This document shows, one piece after another, positions 15,638 through 24,483 of a DNA stretch of 53,201 bases; within the stretch, counting starts at the first letter, position 1; each line of letters starts with the position of its first letter. The DNA lies in assembly GCA_013288445.1 (NCBI GenBank), contig JABDBX010000005.1, positions 1-53,201 on the forward strand, in the 5' to 3' direction. A program made the translations under genes and the position numbers. Source of the DNA: Bacteroidota bacterium. GTDB taxonomy: Bacteria > Bacteroidota > Bacteroidia > Chitinophagales > Chitinophagaceae. A model generated the notes under the pieces. That model ran no database searches, was not told the DNA's origin, and worked only from the letters and a program-made list of their open reading frames with translations.

Positions 15638-15912
15638 TGCTCCAGCAATAGTTAATACACCTGCAAGTTATGCATCATTTATCGTCGAAACCAAAGGGAA
15701 TAAAAGAAAATTGCGATGAAATGAATTCCAATAAATGGAAAATAATTCCTTGCAGCGGAATAATGGAGTTCGTAACATATCCATAACCAATTGATTTTCA
15801 ATGCAAAAATATTTCAGGCACACAATTTGCCAATATTATCTATTACAGGCTCAAATAAAACTGCCTTTTAAGATCAGTAAATATTTTCTCACACAAACAA
15901 AACAACAATATT

Positions 15913-16296
15913 ATGGAACTGCTGACAATGGATGCCCATAACGTAGTAAACCTTTCAGACCTGGAACTGGAAATACTGAACATAGTATGGCTTATAGGCC
16001 CAAGTTCGGTACGCGAAGTACATGAAGTGCTGGAAAAGACCAACAATGTCCGCTATACGGTTACATTGAGGCTTATGCAAAGTATGCATCACAGGGAACT
16101 GATGGAAAGGGACGAAAGAATGAAGAAGCACATCTATTCCACCACGGTATCAATGGAAGCCATACAGGACCAATTGGTGCAAAGAATGATCAAGAACCTT
16201 TTTGGTGGCTCTTCGACACAGCTTATGAAACACCTGCTCGACCATCATAAGTATAACCAGGAAGAACTGACGGAAATAAGCAAATATTTCGGCTAA
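15913..16296 (+). CDS. BlaI/MecI/CopY-type transcriptional repressor, orphan
   Basis: 127 residues. The winged-helix region is seen in LSDLELEILNIVWLIGPSSV, REVHEVLEKTNNVRYTVTLRLMQSMHHREL and KKHIYSTTV, and the C-terminal helices (QRMIKNLFGGSSTQLMKHLL) match the BlaI/MecI dimerisation part. The family represses by binding palindromic operators and is normally released by cleavage by a partner M56 metalloprotease (BlaR1/MecR1). No such protease follows here; instead there is a 34-residue membrane peptide 54 bp downstream. I did not find an ACTAAA-type palindrome like that of the second BlaI operon (39405-39458) in front of this gene. The target is unknown. Confidence 0.8.
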   Translation: MELLTMDAHNVVNLSDLELEILNIVWLIGPSSVREVHEVLEKTNNVRYTVTLRLMQSMHHRELMERDERMKKHIYSTTVSMEAIQDQLVQRMIKNLFGGSSTQLMKHLLDHHKYNQEELTEISKYFG

Positions 16297-16350
16297 TCAC
16301 ATCTTACCAACAACTTACTAACCAATCACTAACCACTCAAACACAACTTT

Positions 16351-16455
16351 ATGCAAACAGTAGTAAGATTTTTCGTAGGCGCCGCCGTAGTAACGGGCGT
16401 AGTTATCACATCTGTACTCGTACTGATGGGCCTGTGCAGTATGCTTATTTTATAA
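16351..16455 (+). CDS. 34-residue single-pass membrane peptide
   Basis: ATG at 16351, TAA at 16453-16455. The product is MQTVVRFFVG followed by a continuous hydrophobic helix (AAVVTGVVITSVLVLMGLCS) and MLIL. One basic residue precedes the helix, so the N-terminus is probably cytoplasmic. It begins 54 bp after the BlaI-like gene in the same direction, with no terminator between them, and is followed by a terminator hairpin at 16561. The position normally taken by the BlaR1 sensor makes a role in signalling to the repressor conceivable, but nothing in the sequence proves it. The clean transmembrane profile argues against chance. Confidence 0.5.
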   Translation: MQTVVRFFVGAAVVTGVVITSVLVLMGLCSMLIL

Positions 16456-16560
16456 GCAACGGCCGGGGTCGTAACGATAAATGGACTCATTTTCTTGATC
16501 GTAGTTAGTTAAGTTTTTTACAAACCCAAGAACTACCATCACTTTTACGTCTATATTTAT

Positions 16561-16585
16561 AACATGGCTTTGGCCATGTTTTTTT
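16561..16585 (+). terminator. Intrinsic terminator directly abutting the next start codon
   Basis: AACATGGC - TTTG - GCCATGTT (8-bp perfect stem, 4-base loop) followed by five T residues, then ATG of the T9SS gene at 16586 with no gap. It would end the blaI-like/membrane-peptide transcript, or act as an attenuator in the leader of the following gene. Confidence 0.75.
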
Positions 16586-18166
16586 ATGAGACATTTCTTT
16601 GTAACCTTATTGGTTTTCGTGAGCGGAAGCATGGCATTTGCCCAGGCTCCACCAATCGCGTGGCAGCACACCTATGGCGGAAGCGATTATGATATTGCAC
16701 ATGCGGTAATAGCCACCGCCGATGGTGGCTATATTACAGCAGGTGTGAGCTGGTCCGATGATGGTGATGTAACCTATGCAATATTGGCCGGAGATGCTTG
16801 GTTAGTGAAAACTGACTTCTACGGCAACATACAATGGCAAAACAGCTATGGCGGAATAGGTAGCGATGAAGCAGACGCAGTGCGGCAAACAAAGGACCAT
16901 GGTTATATTTTTGCGGGCACCACCTACTCTACCGACTTGCATGGCTATCATGATGAGGGTGACATCCTCGTAGGAAAAACGGACAGCGCCGGTAATTTGC
17001 TTTGGCAAAAGTGTTATGGCGGCTCGAAGGTTGAAATGGGCGCAGATATCCAGCAAACCAGCGATGGGGGCTATATAGTTGTCGGGAACACGGGATCAAT
17101 TGATGGCGATGTAACCGGCTTTCACGGTGGGACTGGCGGAGATGTATGGATCATTAAACTGGATGATACCGGCGGCCTGCAGTGGCAGAGAACCTATGGC
17201 GGAACTGCCTGGGACTATGCCACAAGCGTATTGCAAACGGCAGACAGCGGCTACATGGTAGCCGCGCTAACGATATCAGACAGCGGAGATGTTACCCACC
17301 ACTATGGACTGTATGACGCATGGATACTAAAACTGAAACCAACAGGAGAACTGGTATGGCAAAAGACATATGGTGGCAGCGGGTTTGACGCGGCAAATTG
17401 TATAAGGCAAACTGCAGACGGAGCATTCATTTTTGCCGGCAATACAGCATCCACCGATGGCGATGTGACCTATAACCGGGGCGGACCACTTTATATGGGC
17501 GCGGTATTATACGGAGATTTCTGGGTGGTAAAGATAGACGACACTGGCGCTATCATCTGGCAACAAACTTATGGCGGTACCGGTGACGAAGAAGGCAACT
17601 CGCTTGCGCTGACCCTTGACGGCGGATATGTGGTAACCGGCTGGACAGAATCGAATGATGACCAGGTGACAGGCTACCGCGACTCTACCGACATTTGGGT
17701 GTTGAAAATAGATGACACAGGGGCACTACAATGGCAGGAAACGCTCGGCGGCACCCAATCTGATATTGCATATAGTATTTTACAGAGTGCTGATAGCAGT
17801 TATCTGGTTGCAGGGCGTACCACTTCTTTTAATGGTGATGTAACCTATAATCACGGGCTCCAGGATTACTGGCTGGTGAAGCTGGGCAAAAAGGTGAATG
17901 CTACACCCCTGATCAATGCGCCTGATGCAATTGAGGTTTACCCGACCGTTACTGATGGCAATGTGCAGGTGGTCTTACCGCTGCTAAATGAAGATGCCAT
18001 TTTCTCAATGACTAATATGTTAGGGCAAAAAGTGAATCTGGCAATTAGTTCGACGGGACAGATTTACACTATTCAGATCGACAGAAGCGCACCAGAGGGC
18101 ATGTACGTGCTGCAGGTAAACCGCTCAGGGGTATTAAGCAGCTTCAAGATTTTGCTAAAGAAATAA
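16586..18166 (+). CDS. Secreted repeat protein with T9SS sorting domain
   Basis: 526 residues. The signal peptide MRHFFVTLLVFVSGSMAFAQ is followed by seven or eight units of 50-60 residues with the pattern WQxxYGGSxxDxAxxVxxTxDGGYIxAGxTxSxDGDVT...DxWxVKLDxTGxxxWQ. These resemble the beta-propeller-like repeats common in Bacteroidota secreted proteins. The last about 75 residues (VYPTVTDGNVQVVL...ITNMLGQKV-like MTNMLGQKVNLA...PEGMYVLQVN...FKILLKK) form a T9SS type A sorting domain. The ATG follows directly on a terminator-like hairpin, so the ribosome site is sequestered or absent. Convergent with the next gene with only 4 bp between stop codons. The biological role is unknown; surface display or release is expected. 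Confidence 0.85.
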   Translation: MRHFFVTLLVFVSGSMAFAQAPPIAWQHTYGGSDYDIAHAVIATADGGYITAGVSWSDDGDVTYAILAGDAWLVKTDFYGNIQWQNSYGGIGSDEADAVRQTKDHGYIFAGTTYSTDLHGYHDEGDILVGKTDSAGNLLWQKCYGGSKVEMGADIQQTSDGGYIVVGNTGSIDGDVTGFHGGTGGDVWIIKLDDTGGLQWQRTYGGTAWDYATSVLQTADSGYMVAALTISDSGDVTHHYGLYDAWILKLKPTGELVWQKTYGGSGFDAANCIRQTADGAFIFAGNTASTDGDVTYNRGGPLYMGAVLYGDFWVVKIDDTGAIIWQQTYGGTGDEEGNSLALTLDGGYVVTGWTESNDDQVTGYRDSTDIWVLKIDDTGALQWQETLGGTQSDIAYSILQSADSSYLVAGRTTSFNGDVTYNHGLQDYWLVKLGKKVNATPLINAPDAIEVYPTVTDGNVQVVLPLLNEDAIFSMTNMLGQKVNLAISSTGQIYTIQIDRSAPEGMYVLQVNRSGVLSSFKILLKK

Positions 18167-18170
18167 CTGT

Positions 18171-18932
18171 TCACTCCACATCTATCCTTACCCTTCTCAG
18201 ATCGCTTCCGGTATCTGCATCGCTAAGATATAGTTCAGCATTAGCCAACAGACCTTTTGCGGTTATTATTCCGGCGTTGTATTGCTGTATATCCGCAAGG
18301 CGTGCCACCAACGTGAGGCAATACGGCGTTATAGCCACTGGGGGCGCACCCTCACGGGCATCTTTGCAACCATAATAAATACTCAATCCTACGTACTTTA
18401 TGTCATTGTCTTTAAACTCGTCGAGCGCTTTGAGCGATGGCAAAAGACAGTTTTCCAGGGCGAACTTTGTAATCCTTTTTTCAGTCGTTTTGCCCAGGTT
18501 ATAGGCGTCTCCATCTTTAACAGCGCTTATATACAATGCCGTTGCTGTATCATTATACATGCAGAACCTGTAAGGGTTAACTGAGTACAGAAAGCTGGTA
18601 GCAACACTTGTTTTATTGGTAGTGGTAAGGAAGAAATGCCTGAGCGGGTTGAATTGCTTCATCAAAACCTGGTCCGAATAAAGACGTACACCGTGCATGG
18701 AGTCAATGTATTTTTCTATGTCCAGTATTATTGAGTTCACGTCGTGTTCTAATGAGTTGTCCTTGTAATTCCTGGTAAACAACTCCACGCTACCCTGCCC
18801 TTCTGTGATGCACTTTTTTATATCGACCAGGTCATTTTTGGGTGGCTCTTTTTTGGCAAGAGGTTTCCTTTCCTGTGCATTTGCTTGCGAGCATGCAAGC
18901 ATAAACATAGCCACTAACAGTAGTCGATTCAT
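18171..18932 (-). CDS. Exported protein of unknown function
   Basis: 253 residues from ATG 18932-18930 (MNRLLLVAMFMLACSQANAQ signal peptide; the 41 upstream codons are in frame but look like leader). The Cys in LACSQ could be a lipobox variant, but the ANAQ-E site fits ordinary signal peptidase better. The mature part has a Lys/Pro-rich linker, then mixed alpha/beta sequence with IKKCITEGQGSVELF, LEHDVNSIILDIEKYIDSMH, KYVGLSIYYGCKDAREGA and PYCLTLVARLADIQQYNAGI. Four or five scattered cysteines. No known domain recognised. Convergent with the T9SS gene at 16586, and divergent from the gene at 19092 with a 159-bp shared upstream region. Confidence 0.6.
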   Translation of the reverse strand: MNRLLLVAMFMLACSQANAQERKPLAKKEPPKNDLVDIKKCITEGQGSVELFTRNYKDNSLEHDVNSIILDIEKYIDSMHGVRLYSDQVLMKQFNPLRHFFLTTTNKTSVATSFLYSVNPYRFCMYNDTATALYISAVKDGDAYNLGKTTEKRITKFALENCLLPSLKALDEFKDNDIKYVGLSIYYGCKDAREGAPPVAITPYCLTLVARLADIQQYNAGIITAKGLLANAELYLSDADTGSDLRRVRIDVE

Positions 18933-19091
18933 GTACAATTGTTTTATCAAAAATACCAACAATGAAATATTATCTTCAAAAACTATACCAATAATGGAAC
19001 TTTTATAAAACATAGCTTTCATTTCACCTATTAAGACATTAATGAAAATTGTCAATATTTTGTATATTTACTTACCTAATCTTCAATTTTT

Positions 19092-20549
19092 ATGAAAAAA
19101 CCCTTATTTTTTTTGTTGCTTGTTTTATCAGCCGTGCGCGGTTTAGCACAGATCCCTGCTTACGTACCCACAAGCGGATTAGTAGCCTGGTACCCGTTTT
19201 CGGGCAATGCAAATGACAGTAGCGGCTCAGGCATCAATGGCATAGATTCCGGCGCTACGCTGACCACCGACAGGTTTTGCAATGCCAACAGGGCCTATTG
19301 GTTTAACGGCGTAAACAGCTTCATATATGTGCCGCATAATGCAGCCCTCGACCTCACTGCCAGCTTTTCAATTTCGTTCTGGTTTTGCCCCGACTATACC
19401 GGCAGGGTATCCGGGCAAATGAACCACATGATCGTTAAAGGAAGCAATTCCACGAATGAATATTCGATCATTGCCGATGATATAACGACCAAAATAGTGC
19501 GGTTCAATAAACAAGGCGTGCAGGCAATAGCGATTTCGCCCGACACGATTGCAAATAACGTATGGGTAAACATAACAGCAACCTATACTTACCCTGTCGC
19601 AAAATTATATTTAAACGGGATAAGGGTAGATACCGGTATCATTTTGTCTCCCTATATAGCTCATGCTACAGCGCTGTTTATTGGCACAATTGACGGTACA
19701 GTTAGCCCTGATTCTACAAGCCCCTCTCTTGTGACCAAAGGGAAAATGGATGATATAGCGATATACAACCGCGAATTGACCCCTGAGGAAGTAACAGGTT
19801 TGTATGACCACTATAATACATTCTCCGCTGCAACAGTGGCGGGGCCATCTACACTGTGCGTAGGCAGCTCCATAACGTTATCCGGCGCTGCAACCGGCGG
19901 TTCCTGGGTTTCAACCAACAGTCATGCTTCGGTATCATCACCAGGTGTCGTTCTGGGCATCTCTGCTGGAACTGACTTGATCAGTTATGCGGTGACTAAT
20001 AGCTGCGGTACTTATTATGCCACAAAAGAAGTTACCGTTAATCCCGCTCCAAACGCCGGTACAATTTCAGGGCTTGATTCCTTATGTGTTGGCAGTTCCG
20101 CCATATATACAGACACGGCCATAGGCGGTGAATGGAGCAGCAGCAACAGTTCTGTTTCCACAGTAAGTGCAGCTGGAGCAGTAGCTGCGTTAGTCCCGGG
20201 AATAGATACTATCAGCTATACCGTAACAAACTCGGATTTTGGTTGCAGCACTACTACAAGCTTTCCTGTTAAGGTACTGTCTTATTCCGCCTGCGCTGCC
20301 GGCGTAAGAAATACATTTGCCGAAGAAGCTTCCGAAATCAGCATAGTTCCAAATCCGGCTTATAACTCGATAGCCATTACCAGTACCGGTAAAATATTTA
20401 GCTTAAGTGTTTGCAATCTTTTGGGACAGACCGTTTATTCGGGCCAATATGGCTCAGAACATGTACAGGTGGACATAACCGGCCTGCCACCAGGTCTTTA
20501 CATTGCCAGGATAAACGGCACGGAAGTACGGAAGTTTGTTAAGCGATAG
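19092..20549 (+). CDS. LamG-like plus Ig-like secreted protein with T9SS sorting domain
   Basis: 485 residues. The signal peptide (PLFFLLLVLSAVRGLAQ) is followed by a LamG/concanavalin-like jelly roll at residues 28-240, with typical phrases LVAWYPFSGNANDSSGSGIN, SISFWFCPD, VNITATYTYPVAKLYLNGI and GKMDDIAIYNRELTPEEV. Two Ig-like repeats (SGAATGGSWVSTNSHASV and AIGGEWSSSNSSVSTVSAAG) follow, of the same type as in the giant protein at 2540. The last about 75 residues (VPNPAYNSIAI...CNLLGQTVYSG...LPPGLYIARI...RKFVKR) are a T9SS type A domain. LamG modules often bind glycans or proteins, so an adhesive or polysaccharide-binding role is plausible. Confidence 0.85.
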   Translation: MKKPLFFLLLVLSAVRGLAQIPAYVPTSGLVAWYPFSGNANDSSGSGINGIDSGATLTTDRFCNANRAYWFNGVNSFIYVPHNAALDLTASFSISFWFCPDYTGRVSGQMNHMIVKGSNSTNEYSIIADDITTKIVRFNKQGVQAIAISPDTIANNVWVNITATYTYPVAKLYLNGIRVDTGIILSPYIAHATALFIGTIDGTVSPDSTSPSLVTKGKMDDIAIYNRELTPEEVTGLYDHYNTFSAATVAGPSTLCVGSSITLSGAATGGSWVSTNSHASVSSPGVVLGISAGTDLISYAVTNSCGTYYATKEVTVNPAPNAGTISGLDSLCVGSSAIYTDTAIGGEWSSSNSSVSTVSAAGAVAALVPGIDTISYTVTNSDFGCSTTTSFPVKVLSYSACAAGVRNTFAEEASEISIVPNPAYNSIAITSTGKIFSLSVCNLLGQTVYSGQYGSEHVQVDITGLPPGLYIARINGTEVRKFVKR

Positions 20550-20615
20550 CCTCATCCATTGCTCAATAGACTTTATCCCTCCGATAAAGACTACCTTCAA
20601 CGCTGAACAGGATAA

Positions 20616-21209
20616 ATGGAAGCGAAATTTGAAGAGTTGATAGAAGGGTTTATTACGAACAGGATAGGAATTTCAGAAGAGTTTTTAGGGCTTCCCCTCG
20701 CTGCTGCTTTGCAAAAAAATATTCACTTGCTAAAGAACGACAGCAAAATGATAGTGGCAGGCATTGGCAATAGTGCAGTAATAGACAAGGACGACAAAAT
20801 AAGAAGTGATAAGACCTGCTGGCTGGACACAAACAGCAAAAACAGCGCAGAGCTGGAGTTCCTGGATATTATTGCCGAATTTATCAGGCACCTAAACAGA
20901 ACATGCTATACCGGCATCAACGCATGTGAATTTCATTATGCGCTGTATGAGCCTGGCACCTTTTACTCCCGGCATAAAGACCAGCTCAGGAACGACAGCA
21001 ACCGGAAATACTCTATGGTGAGCTACCTCAACGAAAACTGGCTGGAAAGTGATATGGGGCAATTAGTGATACACGAACAGGAAACTACACGGCATATACT
21101 GCCCAGTAATCAAAAGACGGTTTTCTTTCAAAGCGATGTGCTGGAACATGAAGTAGCAGTTTCCAGCCGGGCGCGACTAAGCGTTACCGGCTGGCTTAAA
21201 AGAATCTAA
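20616..21209 (+). CDS. 2OG-Fe(II) oxygenase (prolyl hydroxylase-like)
   Basis: 197 residues, cytoplasmic. The double-stranded beta-helix motif is readable: H120-K-D122 in FYSRHKDQ, a distal H178 in VLEHEVAV and R187 in RARLSVTGW. These correspond to the two His plus Asp that hold iron and the Arg that binds the 2-oxoglutarate C5 carboxylate. The arrangement YEPGTFYSRHKDQ...YSMVSYLNENW...GQLVIH matches the 2OG-Fe(II) oxygenases related to bacterial and eukaryotic prolyl 4-hydroxylases (EGLN/SM-20 type), which may modify a protein residue; the substrate is unknown. It follows the LamG gene by 66 bp on the same strand. MITE copy 3 begins 8 bp after its stop codon. Confidence 0.8.
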   Translation: MEAKFEELIEGFITNRIGISEEFLGLPLAAALQKNIHLLKNDSKMIVAGIGNSAVIDKDDKIRSDKTCWLDTNSKNSAELEFLDIIAEFIRHLNRTCYTGINACEFHYALYEPGTFYSRHKDQLRNDSNRKYSMVSYLNENWLESDMGQLVIHEQETTRHILPSNQKTVFFQSDVLEHEVAVSSRARLSVTGWLKRI

Positions 21210-21216
21210 TGGCTTT

Positions 21217-21375
21217 AGTGACGATAGCGAAATAAATACCACCATCTGACTTGTTCTTTTCCATTTCTGCATCGTCCCAAAAGTCCTTAAATAGCTCACT
21301 ATTCGCGGATTTTGCGCCTCGCATAAAAGAAAAATAACTTCGTCATATAGTGGTATTTTTTTCGCCAACGTCACT
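21217..21375 (+). mobile_element. MITE-like element, copy 3 (159 bp)
   Basis: Begins AGTGACGATAGCGAAATAA and ends TTTTTTCGCCAACGTCACT; same orientation as copies 1 and 2. The core has the same order of blocks (CATCTGACTTGTTCTTTTCC, AAAAGTCCTTAAATAGCTCA, TTCGCGGATTTTGCGCCTCG). It starts 8 bp after the stop codon of the oxygenase gene. Confidence 0.85.
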
Positions 21376-21719
21376 TATTGTTTTACCCGCTCAGTGCATG
21401 GATTTCGTGAGGTTGCTTCGTTCCTCGCAATGACATCTGCTGTATGTGTTTGATAATCATATTTTTGAAAAAATATGCTGGAGACATTTGAGCGACGTAT
21501 GCGCGAGCCGATCACCCCAGATGTATTCGGCAGTCGCCTCATAAATCATCCCCTCTTTGAAAAAAAGAGGGGAGTGTGTTACGCAGCCAAACACGAGAAA
21601 ACCGTGTCCTATTCAAAGAGCTTGTGCGCAGCAAATTGTTTACTCGCAATGACGCGAGTAGCGTGTAGTTACCGTCTGTGAAAATCAAAAGAATCAACTG
21701 AATCAACGGTTCAGACAAC
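21376..21719. other. Intergenic stretch with degenerate repeats, no gene seen
   Basis: Contains TTCCTCGCAATGAC at 21421-21434 (preceded by GAGGTTGCTTCG) and a second TCGCAATGACGCGAGT at 21644-21659. These are forms of a dispersed repeat also seen near 11755. A small CCCCTCTTTG/AAAAAAGAGGGG inverted repeat lies at 21549-21572. A 68-codon open frame (21475-21681) runs through these repeats and is not convincing as a gene. The end of cphA is at 21720. Confidence 0.45.
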
Positions 21720-24341
21720 TTACTCTACCAAACCATCTTCCTTCGCCTTGTATTGCTTTACCTGCTCCAGCGCATCGGGCACTACATCGCTGGTAATGAC
21801 TATGAAGCTGTCTTTCACGGCATGTTCAAATGCGTAGTCTATCGCCAGGCCCTCTTTTCGTATCACTACTATCTTTTTGTTAGGGTCTATGTTGTGTATG
21901 CCCTTCGTCATCAGGTCTATTATCTCCTGCTCGGTACGGCCACGAAGGTTTTTATCCTGGCGGATGATGATCTCATCAAATATTTTAGCAGCGGTTTCAC
22001 CGAGCGAAATAATGTCTTCATCACGACGATCGCCCACCCCGGCTATGATACCTACTTTTACCGACGCTTCTACTGTATTTACAAACTTGCCTATAGCTGT
22101 GAGGCCATGAGTGTTGTGTGCATAGTCAATCATCACCGAGTAGTTACGGAAGTGGAACATATTCATGCGGCCCGGCGTAAGGGCTGGCGACGGCACAAAT
22201 GTTTGCAGCGCCTGGCGTATATCTTCCGTCTTAAAATCCTGAACATAGGTAGCCAGCGTAGCAGCAAGCACATTGGCAATATTGAACTCTGCCATGCCGG
22301 AAAACGTAAGTGGTATATTGCTCACTTTCTCCACCCGTATCTTCCATGTGCCTTTGAGTATGGTTACATATCCATGCTCATAAATGGCCGCAATCCCCCC
22401 TGTGGCGCAATGCTTTTTTATCCGCGCATTGTCTTCGTGAAGCGAGAAGTAGGCCACCTTACACAGCAGGTCTTTGTGCATATCATACACCAGGTCGTCA
22501 TCGGCATTCAGTATGGCGTAGCCTTTTGGAAAAACAGTGTGTGCCGCAACCGCCTTCACTTTAGCCAGCTTCTCTATCGTGTCTATGCCGCCCAGCCCCA
22601 TATGGTCCTCCGCTACGTTGGTAACCACGGCCACATCGCAATTATGAAAACCGAGGCCAGCGCGCAATATGCCGCCACGTGCGCATTCCAGCACAGCATA
22701 GTTCACCGTTGGGTCGCGCAGCACAAACTCGGCCGATACCGGGCCGGTGCAGTCACCCTTCATCATCAGTTGATTCTGTATATACACACCGTCTGTTGTT
22801 GTAAAGCCCACCTTGTAGCCCATCTGCTTTACGATATGCGCTATAAGCCTTGTGGTAGTGGTCTTACCATTGGTACCAGACACAGCAATTATAGGTATGC
22901 GTGCCGATGAACCCGGCGGGTAAAGCATATCTATTACCGGCTCTGCCACATTTCGGGGAAGGCCTTCTGTAGGGTCTAAGTGCATACGGAAGCCCGGTGC
23001 GGCATTCACCTCCAGTACCGCACCACCACTTTCGGTGATGGGTATAGAGAGGTCGCCGGCCATAATATCTATGCCGCAAATATTGAGGCCAATAATACGC
23101 GCTATGCGCTCGCACATGAACACATTTGTAGGGTGCACAAAATCAGTAACATCAGTTGCCGTGCCACCTGTGCTGAGATTGGCGGTGGGTTTTAGCCACA
23201 TTTCTTCTTTGTCTTTCAGCACGGTATCAAGTGTGTATTCCTTCTTGGCCAGCATATCCATAGTAAAGCCGTCTATCTTAATAGCTGTAAGCACCTTTTC
23301 ATGGCCGTAACCCCGCCGAGAATCGCTGTTCACTATGTCTATCAGTTGCTGAATGGTGTGCACGCCATCACCAATAACAGCAGCCGGCGTACGCAAAGCA
23401 GCAGCGACAAACTTATAATTAATGACCAGCACACGGAAGTCAAGCCCAGTAATAAATTTCTCGCAGATAACTGAGCGGCCATAAACCTTGGCGGCTTTTA
23501 ACCCTGCCACCGCATCTTCCCAATTACGGATATTAGTAGTGGCGCCCTTGCCATGATTGCCATTCACCGGCTTGGTAACTATTGGGTAGCCTATTTTGTC
23601 AATGGCGCTCTGCAGGTCTTCTTCGCCATAAACAATACGCCCACGCGGCACAGGTATCTCTGACGCTTCCAGCAGGTTTTTTGTTTCTTCTTTATCGCAG
23701 GCAATCTCTACTGCTATGCTGCTCGTGGTGCTGGCTATAGTAGCCTGAACGCGACACTGGTTAATGCCATAGCCCAACTGCACCAACGAGTGCCTGTTAA
23801 GCCTTATGTATGGTATCTTTCTTTTTATAGCCTCGTCCACAATGGAGCCGGTGCTAGGCCCCAGGCGTTCGTCTTCACGTATCTCGCGCAGGTTCTGAAT
23901 ATCGGCCTCGAGGTCGTAGGGAGCGCCCTCTATTAGCGCTTCCGCTATCTTCACGGCAGCTTTTGCTGTGTATATACCGGCCTTTGCCTCCTGGTAAGAA
24001 AATACTACATGATATACGCCTTCGTCCTGTGTGCCACGTGTACGGCCAAAGCCTGTATCCATTCCCGCCAGGGTTTGCAGTTCCAGCGCAATATGCTCTA
24101 TTACGTGTCCCATCCAGGTACCTTCTTCCACGCGCTTAAAGAAGCCACCTGGCTCACCCTCTGAGCAACGATGCTCATATAACGTAGGCATAAACGCGGA
24201 AAGCCTTTCTAAAAAGCCCGGAATTTTATCTGTAGGCCGCTGCTCCATATCTTCGAGGTCGAGCAGCATCACAATGAGTTTATGCCTGTTTACAGACCAA
24301 TAGTTAGGCCCATTCATTGTTTTTATATCCAGTATTTTCAT
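21720..24341 (-). CDS. cphA: Cyanophycin synthetase
   Basis: 873 residues, the usual length of CphA. The N-terminal domain (MKILDIKTMNGPNYWSVNRH through EDIQNLREIREDERLGPST) is followed by an ATP-grasp domain (about 215-480; phrases GYPIVTKPVNGNHGKGATTN and AVLEVNAAPGFRMHLDPTEG) and a Mur-ligase-like domain with the P-loop SGTNGKTTTTRL near residues 487-498 and a DYAHNTHG motif in its C-terminal third. The enzyme polymerises Asp and Arg, one ATP per bond at each of two sites, into multi-Arg-poly-Asp granules in the cytoplasm. It is divergently arranged with the cyanophycinase gene at 24484, separated by 142 bp, so both can share a control region. The third gene of the pathway follows at 25682. 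The match extends over the whole protein. Confidence 0.95.
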   Translation of the reverse strand: MKILDIKTMNGPNYWSVNRHKLIVMLLDLEDMEQRPTDKIPGFLERLSAFMPTLYEHRCSEGEPGGFFKRVEEGTWMGHVIEHIALELQTLAGMDTGFGRTRGTQDEGVYHVVFSYQEAKAGIYTAKAAVKIAEALIEGAPYDLEADIQNLREIREDERLGPSTGSIVDEAIKRKIPYIRLNRHSLVQLGYGINQCRVQATIASTTSSIAVEIACDKEETKNLLEASEIPVPRGRIVYGEEDLQSAIDKIGYPIVTKPVNGNHGKGATTNIRNWEDAVAGLKAAKVYGRSVICEKFITGLDFRVLVINYKFVAAALRTPAAVIGDGVHTIQQLIDIVNSDSRRGYGHEKVLTAIKIDGFTMDMLAKKEYTLDTVLKDKEEMWLKPTANLSTGGTATDVTDFVHPTNVFMCERIARIIGLNICGIDIMAGDLSIPITESGGAVLEVNAAPGFRMHLDPTEGLPRNVAEPVIDMLYPPGSSARIPIIAVSGTNGKTTTTRLIAHIVKQMGYKVGFTTTDGVYIQNQLMMKGDCTGPVSAEFVLRDPTVNYAVLECARGGILRAGLGFHNCDVAVVTNVAEDHMGLGGIDTIEKLAKVKAVAAHTVFPKGYAILNADDDLVYDMHKDLLCKVAYFSLHEDNARIKKHCATGGIAAIYEHGYVTILKGTWKIRVEKVSNIPLTFSGMAEFNIANVLAATLATYVQDFKTEDIRQALQTFVPSPALTPGRMNMFHFRNYSVMIDYAHNTHGLTAIGKFVNTVEASVKVGIIAGVGDRRDEDIISLGETAAKIFDEIIIRQDKNLRGRTEQEIIDLMTKGIHNIDPNKKIVVIRKEGLAIDYAFEHAVKDSFIVITSDVVPDALEQVKQYKAKEDGLVE

Positions 24342-24483
24342 CCGAGGCTGTATTTTTGCTTATCAAGGTACTGATTTTCAGATGTAAAATGCAACTGCCT
24401 GCAACATAAGTAGCCATAATGGCTATCTCTTTAGGCAAAAAGCCCTAATTTCGCGTTTTATTTTTCTATTAAATTTTAGCAGC

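Noticed and set aside
21753-22910. 385-codon plus-strand frame opposite cphA
   Set aside because: It lies wholly antisense to a well-supported cyanophycin synthetase frame and its translation (His/Tyr/Cys-rich) resembles no protein.
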